In this document: piece after piece, positions 43,542 through 43,585 of the stretch | Position numbering within the stretch: position 1 is the stretch's first letter | Layout of the letters: each line of letters opens with the position of its first letter | Source: Candidatus Colenecus caballi | GTDB taxonomy: Bacteria; Bacteroidota; Bacteroidia; Bacteroidales; Bacteroidaceae | Direction of reading: 5' to 3' | Length of the DNA: 43,585 nucleotides | Assembly: GCA_018065615.1 (NCBI GenBank) | Contig: JAGHSY010000105.1 | Coordinates: 1-43,585 of the forward strand | Translations under genes and position numbers: made by a program | Notes under the pieces: generated by a model | What the model was told of the DNA's origin: nothing | Database searches by the model: none | Seen by the model: only the letters and a program-made list of their open reading frames with translations

Positions 43542-43585
43542 TTACCGATGGTTCTTGCTGCATTAAAACTCCTGCAATCCTCAAT
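43448..43585 (-). CDS. C-terminal fragment of the same repeated, probably mobile-element gene
   Basis: The minus-strand frame ending at TAA (43450-43448) is open to the window end (45 codons). It reads IEDCRSFNAARTIGKTRLYD and continues into the same tail as the left copy. NAARTIGKTRLYDIKKW could be part of a DNA-binding or phage/plasmid-type domain, but it is too short to name. Its 3' end faces the symporter promoter. Confidence 0.55.
   Translation of the reverse strand: MEDCRSFNAARTIGKTRLYDIKKWRADNLLPNPSIKRLNLLKKVS

Noticed and set aside
1-43585. Composite transposon carried between the two terminal repeats
   Set aside because: The interval holds core genes (purH, mreB-rodA, holB, hflX) in their usual order, so it is chromosome rather than cargo.
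1-43585. CRISPR arrays, tRNA or rRNA genes
   Set aside because: No regularly spaced direct repeats, cloverleaf-like or rRNA-like segments were seen by eye; no covariance search could be run.

Overview
The window looks like chromosomal DNA of a Bacteroidales bacterium (Bacteroides/Prevotella-like, mid-range GC). The evidence is the promoter style (several -7 boxes fit TAnnTTTG), the gene order purH-mreB-mreC-mreD-mrdA-rodA, an S46 dipeptidyl-peptidase, FISUMP-type lipoproteins, a TonB-dependent receptor with a carboxypeptidase-like plug extension, and DUF families typical of the phylum. No rRNA, tRNA or CRISPR array was seen. Both ends carry the 3' end of the same gene of an unidentified repeated element in inverted orientation (121 of 122 bases identical). 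The window is therefore bounded by two copies of a mobile or repeated element, and may be a contig that stopped at repeats.

Left to right: (1) 191-6289, a TetR regulator with a perfect 10-bp palindrome at its promoter, followed by a tripartite RND efflux pump (TolC-like, adaptor, AcrB-like). (2) 6312-7778, a REP-associated Y1 (HUH) transposase gene flanked by 71-bp imperfect inverted repeats and GATGCAC hairpins. (3) 12286 down to 7805, a compact minus-strand operon of four genes whose stop and start codons all overlap: DUF6057-like membrane protein, beta-propeller lipoprotein with a CxxCH haem motif, tiny coiled-coil lipoprotein with a YGTP motif, and a radical SAM/SPASM enzyme. This is the best candidate for a little-described system. 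(4) 12384-14338, rsmI-hflX. (5) 14393-16002, a 46-aa leader-type ORF and a FISUMP lipoprotein. (6) 16160-20235, class I fumarase (broken by one in-frame TGA), holB and ricT. (7) 27532 down to 20319, purH and the mre/mrd/rod cell-elongation cluster, with three GTG starts.

(8) 38931 down to 27666, a long minus-strand operon: S46 peptidase, NapH-like membrane ferredoxin fused to an HMA-like domain, TonB-dependent receptor, DUF4876 lipoprotein, DUF6850-like outer-membrane barrel, a FISUMP lipoprotein broken by an in-frame TAA, and a DUF5106/thioredoxin-like lipoprotein. Divergent from it (39081-41517) lie a Tat-type DUF362 protein and a membrane polyferredoxin with an internal Tat-like segment. 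Together they suggest an envelope redox and nutrient-uptake locus, but the substrate cannot be read from sequence. (9) 41936-43333, a GPH/MFS-type sugar:cation symporter, separated from the ferredoxin gene by 418 bases of hairpin-rich non-coding DNA.

The two in-frame stops (fumarase, FISUMP lipoprotein) are the main anomalies in otherwise intact genes. They could be real mutations or consensus errors.
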